A stretch of 64,000 nucleotides of DNA from positions 372,001 to 436,000 of the forward strand of contig MU008191.1 in the NCBI GenBank assembly GCA_010909165.1, given 5' to 3'. How positions within the stretch are numbered: the first letter of the stretch is position 1; each line of letters opens with the position of its first letter. Below are positions 13,047 through 26,246 of the stretch, in pieces. This stretch comes from Anthoceros angustus. Lineage: Eukaryota > Streptophyta > Anthocerotopsida > Anthocerotales > Anthocerotaceae. The translations under genes were made by a program, and so were the position numbers. The notes beneath the pieces were generated by a model. That model was not told the DNA's origin. It saw nothing but the letters and a program-made list of their open reading frames with translations, and ran no database searches.

Positions 13047-13529
13047 TTAGATGGCCACATACTCAGGGATGCTCTCCAGCGAAGCCACCCACGGCTGCTT
13101 ACTCTTGGACCGTCTGACTGGCCTCTCCTTCCGCTCTGGCTGGTCATTTGCGTTGGCAGCCCTCGTGGCCTCGCTCAGAAGCCTGGTGAGCTGCTGCTTG
13201 GAAATCACCAATTGCGGCGGTGCAAAGGGAATTGGCACTGGCGGTTCATCAGCCTCACAAGCCTCCTCCACAAAGCAGGCGGGGTTCGGCAGGAGAAAAT
13301 ACACCCGGCCGAGCTCAAGAAACGCATCCTTAGCCAACATTGCCCCCTGCTGCTTCAGCGCATTCGCAGGACACACCAGATGATTCGGGTGCGATGCCAG
13401 CACCGCAGAGCACCTCACTCTCCTCCGATACTCCAGAACCGTTCCGTCATTCCGCAAAACCGTCAGAGCACCTTTCCCGCTCCCCGCACCTCTCCGGCTC
13501 CCCCCGGCCTTGCTCAGGAGTCCAAACAT
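13047..13529 (-). CDS. PADRE (DUF4228) domain protein
   Basis: Single exon, 160 residues. I chose the ATG at 13529 because the frame further upstream opens only with GTG. The domain is seen as VLRNDGTVLEYRRRV, a conserved HPNHLVCP segment, and LELGRVYFLLPNP. A disordered Ser/Arg/Lys-rich tail follows. This is the plant PADRE family, whose members are often induced by pathogens and abiotic stress; the molecular function is not established. Most relatives start with MGN for N-myristoylation. This one starts MFGLLSK, so that signal is absent unless an upstream exon exists. Confidence 0.85.
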   Translation of the reverse strand: MFGLLSKAGGSRRGAGSGKGALTVLRNDGTVLEYRRRVRCSAVLASHPNHLVCPANALKQQGAMLAKDAFLELGRVYFLLPNPACFVEEACEADEPPVPIPFAPPQLVISKQQLTRLLSEATRAANANDQPERKERPVRRSKSKQPWVASLESIPEYVAI

Positions 13530-13938
13530 GCCTGCGACCCGCTGCCGCAACGAGGCAAACACTCCCGCTGCACGCCCGGTCGCAAGAAGCGCTCGATCCA
13601 GCTGGAAAACGCTGGAAACGCCTCACGCGGAGAGAAATTGCACCGCAAGCAACTCCCTCTCCCTCTCCCTCTGCCTCGCCTCGCTGTCAATCCCGCACAC
13701 CGTACCTCTCCGCTCACAATTGCTGACACCGAACCAGCTCACGCTCAACGTCGAGCTCCCTCACCGCACAGGCAGGAACCAGGCAAAGAAAGAGGCGCTC
13801 AATCCCGACAGCGCTCCAAATCCAGCACTTCGCGACAGGCGATCGATCCACACCACAGCAGAGCCGCGCAATCCAGCGCCTCCGCCAGAAATCATCCACC
13901 GCCGACAGCAAAGAACAGGATTGGACGGTGCGGGGCGC

Positions 13939-13982
13939 GGAGCGTGGAGCGTGGAGCGTGAAGCGTGAAGCTTGGAGCGTGA
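13939..13982. repeat. 8-bp short tandem repeat (GGAGCGTG)
   Basis: About six imperfect copies of an 8-bp unit lie about 410 bp upstream of the PADRE start codon, in its GC-rich 5' flank. Confidence 0.8.
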
Positions 13983-14957
13983 AAATGTACAAAAGGCGCG
14001 GCAGGAGAAAGGTGACAAGACCCCGCTCCGCCTGCGCGGCACACGCAGAGCAGGCTGCAGAGCAGAGAAGGCGAACTGGGGGCCCGAGGCGGCCCTTTAA
14101 CGAGAGTCCCCGGGCTGGCGTCCGCTTGGAGCGCGTCGGGCCTGATTGTTGCCGTTGTCATAAATGGACGCGCATATATTAAGGAGTCGGCAAATAGGAA
14201 AAGGGAAGGGAAGGCCGCGTCAACGTGCTTTCATTGTACATATGGGATTTTATTTTCGTTGGAAGACAGCTTTCTCCAATCTCTACTGTGCTCTTCACGT
14301 TGTCTCGTGCCGACGCGCAGCAAGCAGAGTCCAGTGTGTCAGCCCAGGCTGCCCGCCGTGCCCGGCCCAGCCGAATCCGGGCTCCAGCCTCCACCCTCCA
14401 CCCTCCAGCCGGAGCGCGGCTATTCCCATTTTTCTTTTATGCGGGCCACATGAATGCCCTTTCATAAATGCCCAAACCAACTTGCCCACGCAGTAGGTAG
14501 CGATAAACGCATGCCCACTCACTGCTCTTCAGTATCGCTCGCATATTTTTTGAACGCTTTATCAATCAACACGAACCGGACCTGTAGGCTACATCTATGT
14601 ACTACACTTGGCATTCATTGCAATACTTCTATCACACTATGCATTTTCTGGGCAATATATGCACCAAGTCCACCAAGCAGCCATATATGTACATTACATA
14701 TGTAGCACATGGATTTAACGTGCTGGTCAGTCAAGGATTAGTTATGTATGTGTATTTCACTTTACAAAGGTTTGGGTTGGCCCTTACAGTTGCAGATTCT
14801 TGATTAGGCATATCAGTATTGTGGTTTTACGGAATTCTCTATGTGTGCTATGTAAATTATATTTAGAATTATTACAAGGGCATATGTCTCCAGTACTTCT
14901 CTCTCTCTCGTATGAGTTGTCATGTAGCTGGACTTGTCTCTCTATGTATCGCTTCAG

Positions 14958-15205
14958 AACTATTCCAAGTACATATCACCAGTGTGTTACGTACATTACA
15001 CAGAAGTATGAGAGAACACGTCTCTCAGTGCTTACCTCACAACCATTTCAAGTACATATTACCAGTGTGTTATGTACATTACACGTATATTACGAGAGAA
15101 CACGTCTCTCAGTGCTTACCTCACAACCATTTCAAGTACATATTACCAGTGTGTTATGTACATTACACAGAAGTATTACGAGAGAACACGTCTCTCGGTG
15201 CTTGC
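14958..15205. repeat. 84-bp tandem repeat, about three units
   Basis: The word ACCAGTGTGTTA recurs at 14978, 15061 and 15145, so the period is 83-84 bp. Units also share AGAGAACACGTCTCTC, a short inverted repeat. Confidence 0.85.
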
Positions 15206-15443
15206 CTCTCTCTTGGGCGTGAGCTGTCATGAAGGACTCTCTATTATGTCCGTTCACAAATTATTTTACGTACTCATTGCGTGTTAAGAGATTATGACCG
15301 GATACATCTATCGCAACATTTATTGCAACACCAACTAGATGTGACCCGACTATGGACTCATAGACGTGACACCTAGAATCCGACACCACGAGCTCACGAT
15401 TGGACCTTTGATAAAATTATTTTACCACTTGCAAGTCATACAG

Positions 15444-15580
15444 CTACCAATAGCTACCAACAGCTACCAATAGCCCTTCTCCAAACTGTGACAAGATCAT
15501 GTTGTCACTTGCAAGTCACACCGCTACCAATAGCTACCAAGAGCTACCAAGAGCTACCAAGAGCTACCAATAGCCCACAA
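15444..15580. repeat. 10-bp tandem repeat (AGCTACCAAT)
   Basis: Two clusters of AGCTACCAAT/G decamers, separated by a non-repeat segment around 15.48-15.52 kb. Confidence 0.8.
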
Positions 15581-16893
15581 TAGACAAACCAATAGCCCAC
15601 GATAGACCTTGACTAGTTGAGTCCGTCCGTGCTATCACGGCATGTGACATTAATCCAAGTGTTTGGGTTAGGTCAATAATTATTTTAAATAAATTAAATT
15701 ACTTATTGTTAGTAATTAATGCTAATTTCACATATAACACCCAGAACAAAGTTGACGTGTGTAGGTCAAAATAGATTGAAATGTTGGGCTGTGTGGCAAG
15801 TCAAGTTGGTGCTTGCTCATTTTTGTTGTTTGATTCGTCATGGAGCATGTCCGCTCTGTCGTTTTGTTGATGCCATCTATGGTTTTTTCCTCAAATCCGG
15901 CATGTCAGTTCCCGAATAGGGCTTCGGTATAGCCTTTTTGATATCTTTATAACTCTCTAATTAAAGCGTTAAAAAAATAAAAAGCATATCGGCCTAATAC
16001 CAACGTGCTTGAACCTACAAGTGTCAAACCTTAGCGCTAGTGTAATCTAGACCTATTGGCCCTAAACTACCGTCTTAAGATCCAACTACGCATGTTAGCA
16101 AGAAGCAAAAGGTTGACATCTTTATAGTAACGTGTGTAACTTGTATACTTATGAGCCAGTTTCAAGATACAAGACAATATATCCGAGCTCATCGCCCTGA
16201 CTTTGAATGCTAAGGTGAAATGAGGACAAGTGTGATATATATACTTATCCTCATAATACCTCCACTCCTATCAATGACCTCACTCTAATGGCTAGCATAG
16301 TGAACCTCTATGGAAGATTGTATTTCTAGGCAGAAATATCTCACCAATACTTATTAGACTAGTTAGAATAGACTTGGGGTCTTTGCGCATCATTAATTGT
16401 ATTTATTAAATTATAATTTTATTTTCTATTATTAAAAAATAATGCTAATGCTATGTTCAACTTGCTTTTACATTGATTTTTTTGTGCCTTCTTTGCAGGT
16501 ATTTGTTTGGTAGATTGAAGGCACTACTTGTCTTCTTTCCGAAGCAGTATGTTTCTTAGAGATGTCATGCCGTGTGACACTTATCTTGGGTTTAGTGTCT
16601 GATTAGCATTAATTAATTTAATTATTTATTTAATTAAGTAATTAGTAATAATTAATCTAAAGTGCTTATGTTCATTAAGTATTGATTGATGTTAATTAAA
16701 CATGGTAAGTAATAATAGCTAAGTGGATAAGCACAAGTAATATGCCTCAGCATACTCCTTGCATATTATAGTGTATTCTTAAGATATTTCCAGCATATGC
16801 TGATGCCAATAGAATATCCTAGGAATATGCCGATGCCAAGGGTTAGTATATATAGACCCTTTCAGAAAGGACAAGCTCAGATCATAGCTTATC

Positions 16894-17115
16894 CTTTAGA
16901 TATGCAATGCAAGAGTATTGTGAGGGGGCCCTCTAGATATACAAATCAAGAGTGTTATGAGGAGGCCCTCTAGATATGCAAATCAAGAGTATTGTGAGGA
17001 GGCCCTCTAGATATACAATGCAAGAGTGTTGTGAGGAGGCCCTCTAGATAGAAAAATTAAGAGTGTTGTGAGGAAGCCCTCTAGATATGCAATGCAAGAG
17101 TGTTGTGAGGAGGCC
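16894..17115. repeat. Six 37-bp tandem units inside the left LTR
   Basis: Units start at 16894, 16931, 16968, 17005, 17042 and 17079, an exact 37-bp period. Each reads CTCTAGATATGCAATGCAAG and then a GTGTTGTGAGGAGGCC-like half. The right LTR has one unit. Confidence 0.9.
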
Positions 17116-18230
17116 AAAGCTAGGACTGCGAGAGCAATGTGTGAGGAATTTGCGTATTGTTCTCGTGGGGAGAGTGTGTTTATGCGACAATGTGCGAGCT
17201 ACTCCCTCCTATTATTATTGGTTTGCACCTATATTTGCATATTAGATTTGTTTTGCTTGGTTGTCTGTTGAGGAAGTGCTCATACGAATGCAAGTGCTTA
17301 CCTCGTGCAACAGAGACCTCTACTCACAAGATCTATTCCTACTCATCTTGGAATCATTGTTTTATTGCTGCATATCTTCTTTGAGTGTGAAAGCTTTACT
17401 ACCAAGGCTATGGTGAACATAGGGCAATTTCAAGGTCTTACACTACCACTATCAATAGATAACATGAAGCACAATGGTAATTGTCCTTCTAATTATGTGG
17501 ATGAAATGGAAGCTAACTTTGAGTAATTGAAAGTAGTAAGATACGTGTGGCTTCTAAATACAACAAGCCCGAGTGGGTTGAAATTTTAGATTGTGTTTTT
17601 TTTTTTTTGCTGAACTCTAAGAATTAATCGAGTGGATGCAAGGAAGATGTGTGTAGACCCCCAATACTTCGTTGCGAACACATTTTTTCAAAGGTTGGGA
17701 AACAATTAGGTAGGGACGGAGCACGTATGATATATGAATTTTCCGGAGCTCATTTTGATGATGAGTCCATCACATCTTCTAAACCGTTAAGACAAGATAG
17801 TTAAACTAGAAAGTATGCAGTATCTAAGCGGAGTGGGGATGTTGCAAGTGATACCCTCAAGTGATTAACACTATTATGAAAAGCCTCTTTGATGACAACA
17901 AGTGGGACCAATGGTTTTGTTGTGAGGAATTTAAAAAATCTTGTTGTGGTACTTTTTATCTTGCACCCGTAGAAGAGACTTTTCTCTTGGAGGCAAAGGA
18001 TCCGGGAAAATAAGAGAAGCTTGATGATTCTGTCCATAGCAAGGTCACTAGTTTGTAGATGGAGATAAAGAATATGTCATGCCGTGTGATACTAATCTCT
18101 GCACTTGGGTTTAGTGTTTGATTAGCATTAATTAATCTAATTACTTATCTTTAAGTAAGTAATTAGTGTTAATTAATCTAATGTGTTATGTTAATTAAGC
18201 ATTGATTAGTGTTAATTAAACATGGTTAGC

Positions 18231-18376
18231 AATAGCTAAGTGGATAAGCTCAAGTAATATGCTTGGCATATTCCTTGCATATTATAGTGTATTCTTAGAA
18301 TACAATAGCTAAGTGGATAAGCTCAAGTAATATGCTTTGGCATATTCCTTGTATATTATAGTGTATTCTTAGAATA
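18231..18376. repeat. 73-bp tandem duplication inside the right LTR
   Basis: AATAGCTAAGTGGATAAGCT begins at 18231 and again at 18304. The left LTR carries this segment once. Confidence 0.88.
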
Positions 18377-18717
18377 TTTCTGGCATATGCTGATGCCAAT
18401 AGGATATCTTACGAATATGCCGATGCCAGGGTCTAGTATATATAGACCCTTCCATTGAGGACAAGCTCAGATCATAGCTTGTCCTCTAGATATGCAATGC
18501 AAGGGTGTTGTGAGGAGGCCAAAGCTATGACTCAAGAGCGATGTGTGAGGAATTTGCGTGTTGTTCTCGTGGGAGAGTGTGTTTGTGCCACGGCGTAGCT
18601 ACTCCCTCCTGTTGTTTATTGGTTGCACCTATATATCTAGATGCGTATTAGATTTGTTTGCTTGGTTGTTGATCGAGGAAGTGCTTATATGAATTCAAGT
18701 GCTTACCTCGTGCGACA

Positions 18718-21700
18718 AATATCATGTTAACAGAAGAGCTCAATATCGTGAAAGGTGATAGGCAGTTGGTAAAATATAATATGGAGACGATGATTCTGAA
18801 TTTACATAAGGCAAATTGCGCAAGATGAAAAATATGGCCATGGACTTACAAAAGATAGGTAAGCAGAGGGAAACGATGATTATCAACCTCTAGAAGATAG
18901 ATGAGTAACACTAAAATCATGATAGCCCAGATTATTGGGAACCAGTGGTCCTATTTGGGTCATGTAAGAGATATTTCATAGTAATGTAGTTCACCAGGAT
19001 GTATATCCGTACTCCACTTATATACCCGGGCTAGACTTCTTGACTTTGATTACGCATCTCACTAGAATTGCTCGGATTTATTAATTATGCACTACATGCG
19101 CCTTACGTATATAATGTTGGAATTGACAACATAATAAGGGCTTCAAAGTTTTGGTTAGAAAAAACTAAATATGTCCATATTTAAAATACTTTTTATGTAA
19201 TCGAGGATAGACGATACCTTATTTTAGTAGTGATCCGCCCACCAAGGACCAGGAATAATTGGAGAGGGTCAATGCCCTTTGTAGATAGTCATCCCACAAG
19301 AGGGCCCCTTAACAACACAAGGAAGGACGCTCTAAAACGGATTGTTTGGGGGTTTCTATGGCTCATCAAAAGTAACATATGTATCTGGCATTGGAAAACT
19401 TTCTTGGTGGCATTTTGTAGCCCCGTGTTCCTCTATCATTTTGTGTGCTCCAAGACGACTCTTTAATAAATGAATAAGAGCAATGTACCTAGGAAACCAT
19501 AATTAAACATGGGCACAAAATCAAGTTAAGATTACAAGAACGCGTTTCATTTCAACTATTCAGGATAAGGAGCAAGGCATAAAAAAGACAAGCCTTCGAG
19601 CCCGAATTTTGATTTTAATTGTGATGTGATTCTTCGGATGTATCAAATACGATGGTTTTCATGTGGGAGAGATAGTCCTTATAGCCTATAGTGTAGACGA
19701 GCTCGCCTAGAACGTTAGACCCCCACGGAATGATCCTAATCAAGGCAAATTTTGCGAGCAAGTGGGGTGGGTGGAGTGGAGTGGGTCACACTTTTCCACT
19801 CACTTCCCCACACAGGTCCCCCTAAGAGTTCTTGGAACTCGTTGGTGAACCCCATAACGCAGGGCCCTATTTTTATCATTTTTTGTGATTTATTGTTTTT
19901 GAATATAATTAATTTTAGAAATATTAAAACACCGCACTCTTGCCTCCACAAATAACAGCGATCTACACTCGTATATGGTTTGAAATATGAAACTCACCTC
20001 GGTTGTTCACCACTAATTTCCAAGCTGCTTTCGGCAAAGCTACCAATGTCCACGAGGAGAAGCATCTTCATCTGGTTTACAACTTTCACTACTCATCTCG
20101 TTGAGCAAACATGATGGGGAGAAGCCAAAAGCAAATCACCACGCTGCCAAAAAATGGGCCAAGTGCAATGCTCCTAGGCCGGTCAAAACATTTTTAGAAG
20201 TGAAAAATACGCGTTCCCAAGGTAACTAGAGGTCACAAAAGTGTTTCACCACACACAATCGCATGTGGTAAATTAAGCCTGCCAAATGACTTCTACTTCA
20301 TCATTCTACCTCCTACTCCAGGTTCACATACCGGCCACCAACCCGCCCGCATATTTCATCAAAACCTGAGCTCTACAATCCATCAGAAGCATACAATTTA
20401 TGACCACTCAAAGTGCTTGAAACTGACTAGAAGTAGTAAATTCAAAAAAACACCTCAAAATTGCCCTCTTCGGTTTACCATGGAAGGACGAACCGACTCA
20501 GCTGGAGTCGTTCACCCTTCGATTCTGCTCCTTGATTTTTTTGCAACTCGTTTGAAGCTCGAGGACATTTGAGCAAAGTATGCTAAGGTCCTGCTGGCCC
20601 TAGTCATTTTTACATCAAGAAAAACACTGCTATGGATCGGTTGCTATAAGCCATGGAATAGAAAGACCCTTTTATGATCCCACACAACCATACTAGTTCA
20701 GCATTGAGTTTAGCGAGACCATGGTGAAACAGGGGTGTCTTCGCTCCCCTCATCCCGTCCGTTTTCCACCCTGGCCAATGCTTGCACGCAATGCCTTCGT
20801 CCCTAGGCCAGTGACCATGACCAGGGTCAAGTGGAAGGTGTGTTTCTATAGATGGGATGTAGGCAAAGGGGTAACGTTACCAAAGCTATGTCAATAGCCT
20901 AGGATTCCAAGGGGCGACCAACAATTATGAGGGCTGCCACTTTAGCAAGGGCCATCGCTATATGTAGCGGTCCTAGCTTTGTATCACAGATGAAGTTGCA
21001 ATACAAGGGCCATGCCCTTCATGCCATTGCAGAGCTTATGAGCTCCATTGTCCAGGCGCATATTGCTCACTAACCTGTGTGTGTGCTACAAGCTCCATTG
21101 TCCAGGCGCATGCGTCGGGTTGATACTGCTCACTAACCTATGTGTGTGCTACAGAAGCCTGCTATGTGTGCTAGAGTTTCCCTTGTTCGTTAGGCTCAGC
21201 TGCTAACCCAAGTTGTGTGACCAAATAGCAGCTTTGCAAACGTGCGTGGGTACCGACCCCCTGTGTGAGTTTATGTCTTGGTGGTGACCAGCTAACGCAA
21301 CGTGCTTGCATTGAACATAAGTACAACATACCAATGCTTGTGTGCTGTCGCAACACACTAGTTCTTGAGTGACCCTTCATAAAGGGCCACTCAAGGAGGT
21401 TCTCCTCATGTTCTACAATTTGTTGGAAGTGCACTATGTTCCTTCTTCTCTACTGTCCATTGTAGGAACTGATAGACTTGTAACGCACTATCCTAATTGA
21501 GGCTTGTCGTCACCTCAAGTGTGGTGTGAGGGGTGCTTAATAGAGTAATAACTGCATATCTTAGGAGGCCCGATAGCTGCATATACCGCCGAGAGGACCA
21601 AACATTATCATGGGAGGACTAATATATGTATAAAGCTTCATTGGGTATCATACAAAAGGAAGGAAGATAGGGCTCGTCTTGTGTCCAAAAGTCTTCTAGT

Positions 21701-21989
21701 TGGCACATTTGAACACATATTGGTAGTTGAGGGCAAGGCCGAGCACAAATGGGGATTGAAGGAGAATATATTACAAAAGAAAGACATTGCGCACTAGAGA
21801 GAGAAAGAGAGAGAGAGAGGGAGCTAAGAGCTAAGCTACTTCAGTCGCATTCCTACTTACCAGAGTTAGAGGAAAGCACGCAGCTACCGCCTTCTTCTCC
21901 CCAACAAATCTTGAGAGAAAGACTAGTAGTACACAAGAGAGGAGAGTGGTGTGGTGGAACACCTGGCCGGCTGGGTGGGGGCAATCAAA
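18718..21989. other. Intergenic, no gene recognised
   Basis: AT-rich with stops in all frames. Around 21.02-21.16 kb a segment beginning AGCTCCATTGTCCAGGCGCA is tandemly duplicated. At 21.80-21.83 kb there is a GA microsatellite. The right end is 3' flank of the P-protein gene. Confidence 0.5.
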
Positions 21990-22773
21990 TCAGGCAGCCA
22001 GAGCCTCATCCTCCACAACAGCATCGACAGGAGGCGTGGTGACCACCAAGTTGCGGTCGCCGTATACATTGTCGACGCGACCGGTTGTGGGCCAGAACTT
22101 GGAGGCCCGCACCCAGGAGGCGGGGAAGGCGGCCGCCTCCCGGGAGTAGGGCCGCGACCAGTCGTTGGCGGTCACGACCGCAGCAGTGTGCGGCGCGCCC
22201 TTGAGCACGTTGGTGCGGGCGTCGGCTACGCCGTCCTCGATCGCCCTGATCTCCTTGCGGATGGCGATCATGGCGTTGCAGAATCGGTCCAGCTCCGCCT
22301 TGCTCTCGCTCTCGGTGGGCTCGATCATGAGCGTCCCGGGCACCGGCCACGACATGGTAGGCGCGTGGTACCCGTAGTCGATCAGTCGCTTCGCGACGTC
22401 CTCGGGCTCGATCCCGGCAGTGGCCTTGAACTCCCGGAGATCGATGATGAATTCGTGCGCGCATGTCCCCTTCTCCCCCCGGTACAGCACCGGGTAGTAC
22501 TCCTCCAACCTCGAGGCCATGTAGTTCGCGTTCAGGATGGCGATCTTGGAGGCATCGGTGAGGCCTTTGGAACCCATCAAGGCGATGTAGGCGTAGCTGA
22601 TGGGCAGGATCAAGGCAGACCCGAATGGTGCAGCACTCACAGTCCCGAAAGGGACCAGCTCCGTGTCTGCTGCCGGGCGAGGATACCCGGCAGTGGACAC
22701 CACGGGATGGGACGGCAGGAATGGAGCAAGATGCTTCTTCACCCCGATCGGGCCCATCCCCGGGCCTCCTCCT

Positions 22774-22817
<44 letters not shown>

Positions 22818-25115
22818 GTCCGCCCCGATATAACCCGGGCTGGTGAGACCCACCTGCGCATTCATGTTGGCTCCGTCCATGTACACCTGCCCGCCGTTCT
22901 CGTGGATGATGCTGCAGATCTCGTCCACCCCGTTCTCGTAGACCCCGTGAGTGGAGGGGTACGTGATCATCAATGCCGCCAGGTTCTCCTTGTGCGCTTC
23001 TGCTGCTCGCTTCAGCTCAGCAATGTCCACATTCCCCTTGGCGTCGGTGCCCACAGCCACGATCTTCATCCCGCACATGGCCGCGCTGGCTGGGTTCGTG
23101 CCGTGGGCAGACACGGGGATGATGCACACGTTCCTGTGATGATCCCCCCGGGCTTTGTGGTACGCGCGGATCACCATCAGCCCCGCGTACTCCCCGGCAG
23201 CTCCAGCATTGGGCTGCAGAGACACAGAATCAAACCCAGTAATCTCAGCCAGCCAGTCTCCCAAATCGGTGAACAGCTCCTCGAACCCCTGCGTCTGTTC
23301 CCTGGGCGCGAAGGGATGGATGTTGGCCAGCTCCGGCCATGTCACCGGAATCATCTCCGTCGTAGCATTCAGCTTCATGGTACAGGACCCGAGCGGGATC
23401 ATGCTGTGCACCAGAGACAGATCCTTGGCCTGCAGTCTGTGGATATACCGCAGCAACTCGTGCTCAGAGTGGAAGGAATTGAAGATGGGGTGCGTGAGGT
23501 AAGGGCTGTCCCGCTCCAGATCCTTCGGAATCTTCCCCTCCACTTCCGGAGCCAGGGAAGCAACAGAAAAACCCACCTTCTTCCCCCCAGCAAAAATGCC
23601 CAAAAGCTCATCCACATCCTCCATCGTCGTCGTCTCATCGAAAGCCACCGTCACCGTCTTCTCATCCAACACCCGGATGTTCACCCCTTGCTTCGCAGCA
23701 GCAGCAGCCAGCCCGGCAGCATCCTTCACCGAAACCCTGACAGTATCAAAAAACGGAGCGGAAGCAGCCTCACTCCCCTCCACCCTCGACACCCCAGCAG
23801 CAAAAACGGCAGCCAGCCCGTGCACCCGGTCTGCAATCGTCTTCAACCCCTCCGGCCCATGGTAGACCGCATACATAGCAGCCATGTTCGCCAGCAACGC
23901 CTGCGCAGTACAGATGTTGCTGGTAGCCTTATCCCTCCGGATATGCTGCTCCCTGGTCTGCATGGCCATCCTCAAAGCCGGCTTCCCAGCCGAATCAATG
24001 CTCACCCCAATAATCCTCCCAGGCATCATCCTCTTGTACTCCTGCGAGGTGGCCAAGAACGCAGCATGCGGCCCACCGTAGCCCATAGGCACCCCAAACC
24101 TCTGCGCAGAACCCACCACCATGTCCGCCCCCAACTCCCCGGGCGGCTTGAGCACCGTCAAGGCCAGCAGATCGGTAGCCATCACCACCTTCGCCCCGTG
24201 CGCGTGCGCGTTCTTGATCAGATCCCTGTAATCCACCACCTCCCCATCCGTGGCCGGGTACTGCACCAACACCCCGCACACATCCCTCTCGCTGTAATCA
24301 AACTTCCCCGCCTCCACCACCTTCACCACCATCCCCAGCCCGTCCGCCCGCGTGATGCAAACGTCAATCGTCTGAGGATGGCAATTCGCCGCCACCAGAA
24401 AGGTCTTCTTCTTCCCCCGCGCGATGTTGCTGCACATGGTCATGGCCTCCGCCGCCGCCGTGGCCTCGTCCAGCAGGGACGCGTTGGACATGGGCATGGC
24501 CGTGAGATCCGTCACCAGGGTCTGGAAATTGAGCAGCGACTCCAACCTCCCCTGCGCGATCTCCGCCTGGTAGGGCGTGTACTGCGTGTACCACCCGGGA
24601 TTCTCAAGAATGTTGCGCAGGATGACGGGCGGGGTGTAGGTGTTGTAGTAGCCCATCCCCAGATACGACTTGGCCACCACGTTCTTGCCCGCCAGCTGCT
24701 TCAGATGCGCCAGCAGCTGCGACTCCGTCAGCCCCTGGTCGAACTTCCCCAGCCGCATCTCCCCCCTCCGGATGCTCTGAGGGACAGTGGCATCCACCAG
24801 CGCATCCACGCTTGGGAAGCCCGCGGCCTCGGCCATCCGCACCCGCTCCTCTTCCGTCGGGCTGTTGTGCCGCCTCTGGAACGTGTCGCTCGGCCGCAGC
24901 ACCTCCAGGGCCACGCTCCGCACTCCCCCGAGCTGCATCCTCCGCAGAGCACCGTGTCCATGGCCGGGTTGCGCATGTCCGCCGTGCCCTCGCACCAGGC
25001 CGGAGCTGGCAGACGCCGCTCTGGCGGAAGACATGTCCCGGGTCCCCGGCACCGCAGCGCGCCGCAAGGCCGCCTCCAGGAGGCGGCGAGCGGGGGCCAG
25101 CCTCGCGCGCCCCAT
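21990..25115 (-). CDS. GLDP: Glycine decarboxylase P-protein, mitochondrial
   Basis: One uninterrupted frame of 1,041 residues, the normal length for plant P-proteins. It is the PLP-dependent subunit of the glycine cleavage complex of the mitochondrial matrix. It decarboxylates glycine and passes the aminomethyl group to lipoyl H-protein in photorespiration and one-carbon metabolism. The first 70 or so residues are rich in Arg, Ala and Ser with few acids, typical of a mitochondrial presequence. The mature part starts near [18 protein letters not shown]. Conserved segments include [33 protein letters not shown] and HGTNPASA. The cofactor lysine is K774 in [18 protein letters not shown]. Third positions are very GC-rich, which also opens a long antisense frame. 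The absence of introns is notable because many plant homologues have them; this could be lineage-typical or an old retrocopy, and no poly-A tract is seen. Confidence 0.97.
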
Positions 25116-26128
25116 GGATTCTGTAGCACCAAAGAGCAGAGCCCCCTGGCCTTCCTTCGCTTGGAGAGCGCTGAGCGCGCTTTCTTTGCCTTTGGAGGAG
25201 AAAGGGAAGGGGAGGCTGCTTATTAGCAGGTTGCTCGCCCAGGCTGGAGCCCTGTCAGATCCCGGCGGGCGGTCCAGCTTGGCTCAGAAGGCGGTGCGGG
25301 ACGTGTGGCTCCAAAACCCTAGGGAACATTCCTGCAGACTTCTCGTGGCCGTTGCTCAGCTGGTCGGCTCTGGCCCAATAGCAACACGATATGCTCCTCT
25401 CATTCCTGCCACTTGGGCCTACTTGCCTGTCGCCTCCTTCCTGCCCTCCCCTCGCCCAACACTTTGCTCTTTTTTACTCCCCATCTTGTATTCTCTCCCC
25501 ACTTCTCATACATAAAGAGCACCACCTGGGATTTATGTGGTCCTCGAACCTCGGATCGCCCACCTGCTCCAGACATGCCTCCATTGTACAACCTCTTTTC
25601 TTCTTTGCTTGTGTGGTCATCCTCCTCCTGGATCATCCTCATCTCCTAAAAGCTCCCCCTCCCCCAACTTGTGCCCTTCTCTTGAGATTCTCTTTTATGC
25701 TCCGATCAAAAGCGCTTCCACCCAAAGTTGTACTACCTTGCGCCTTGCACTCATCTCCGATTTGACAAAGATGTGGTCTATGGGCTCAAACACCTATGCT
25801 TTCGTGAAGTTTTCGAGTAGTATTGACTAGGAATGATATTTTCATGGAGCCATTCCAAGAATGCTTATAGATTCCACCCATTTTATTGAGTTGCTGATTT
25901 TATTCCATGCATTGGAAGAGTGCTACAATGCACATACTAAAATATTCTTCTTCTCACATCTCTAGACCTTGATGTCTCAAATATGAGAAAGAAATGAGAA
26001 GGGAAAGAAGGGAAGGTGACGTTAGAGGAGGGGAAGGGCAGGCTTGCACAATGTGGCAGGCAAGGGAGGTGGACAAGGGCTACCCACTCTTCTATGAGTT
26101 GTAGTTTATATCAAAGGCATGCCACTTC

Positions 26129-26246
26129 CCCAACTCTTAAGCCCTCCATACTCTTCAGCTCTTGAAGACCAAATCCTATTAACACCTCCCAACTCTCAAG
26201 ACCTGCATACTCTTCAGCTCTTGAAGACCAAATCCTATTGACAACT
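26129..26246. repeat. 59-bp tandem duplication
   Basis: CCCAACTCT...CTTCAGCTCTTGAAGACC occurs twice with a 59-bp period and few changes. Confidence 0.85.

Larger units (their letters stand above)
13983..16562. other. Gene-free stretch with tandem repeats
   Basis: GC-rich to about 14.45 kb, then AT-rich. No gene was recognised. It holds the two tandem arrays listed below. A segment at 15.63-15.74 kb resembles the start of the LTRs found downstream (CGGCATGTGACATTAATCC, then a TTAATT-rich stretch) and may be an older LTR fragment. Confidence 0.5.
16563..18717. mobile_element. Small non-autonomous LTR retrotransposon
   Basis: Two related direct repeats, 16563-17312 and 18075-18717, both start TGTCATGCCGTGTGA and end ...GCTTACCTCGTGC(A/G)ACA, so each has TG...CA termini. 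They flank an internal region of only about 760 bp with no recognisable gag or pol. A purine-rich tract (GGAGATAAAGAA) sits directly before the second repeat, as expected for a polypurine tract. I found no clear primer site and no target-site duplication. The size and lack of coding sequence suggest a TRIM/LARD-like element. Confidence 0.75.

Noticed and set aside
12798-13961. 387-codon plus-strand frame
   Set aside because: Overlaps the PADRE gene in antisense and is low-complexity Arg/Pro/Ser-rich; a shadow of GC-rich DNA.
21951-25226. 1,091-codon plus-strand open frame
   Set aside because: Exact antisense of the P-protein gene, no recognisable domain, Pro/His/Arg-rich translation as expected from complementing GC-rich third positions.
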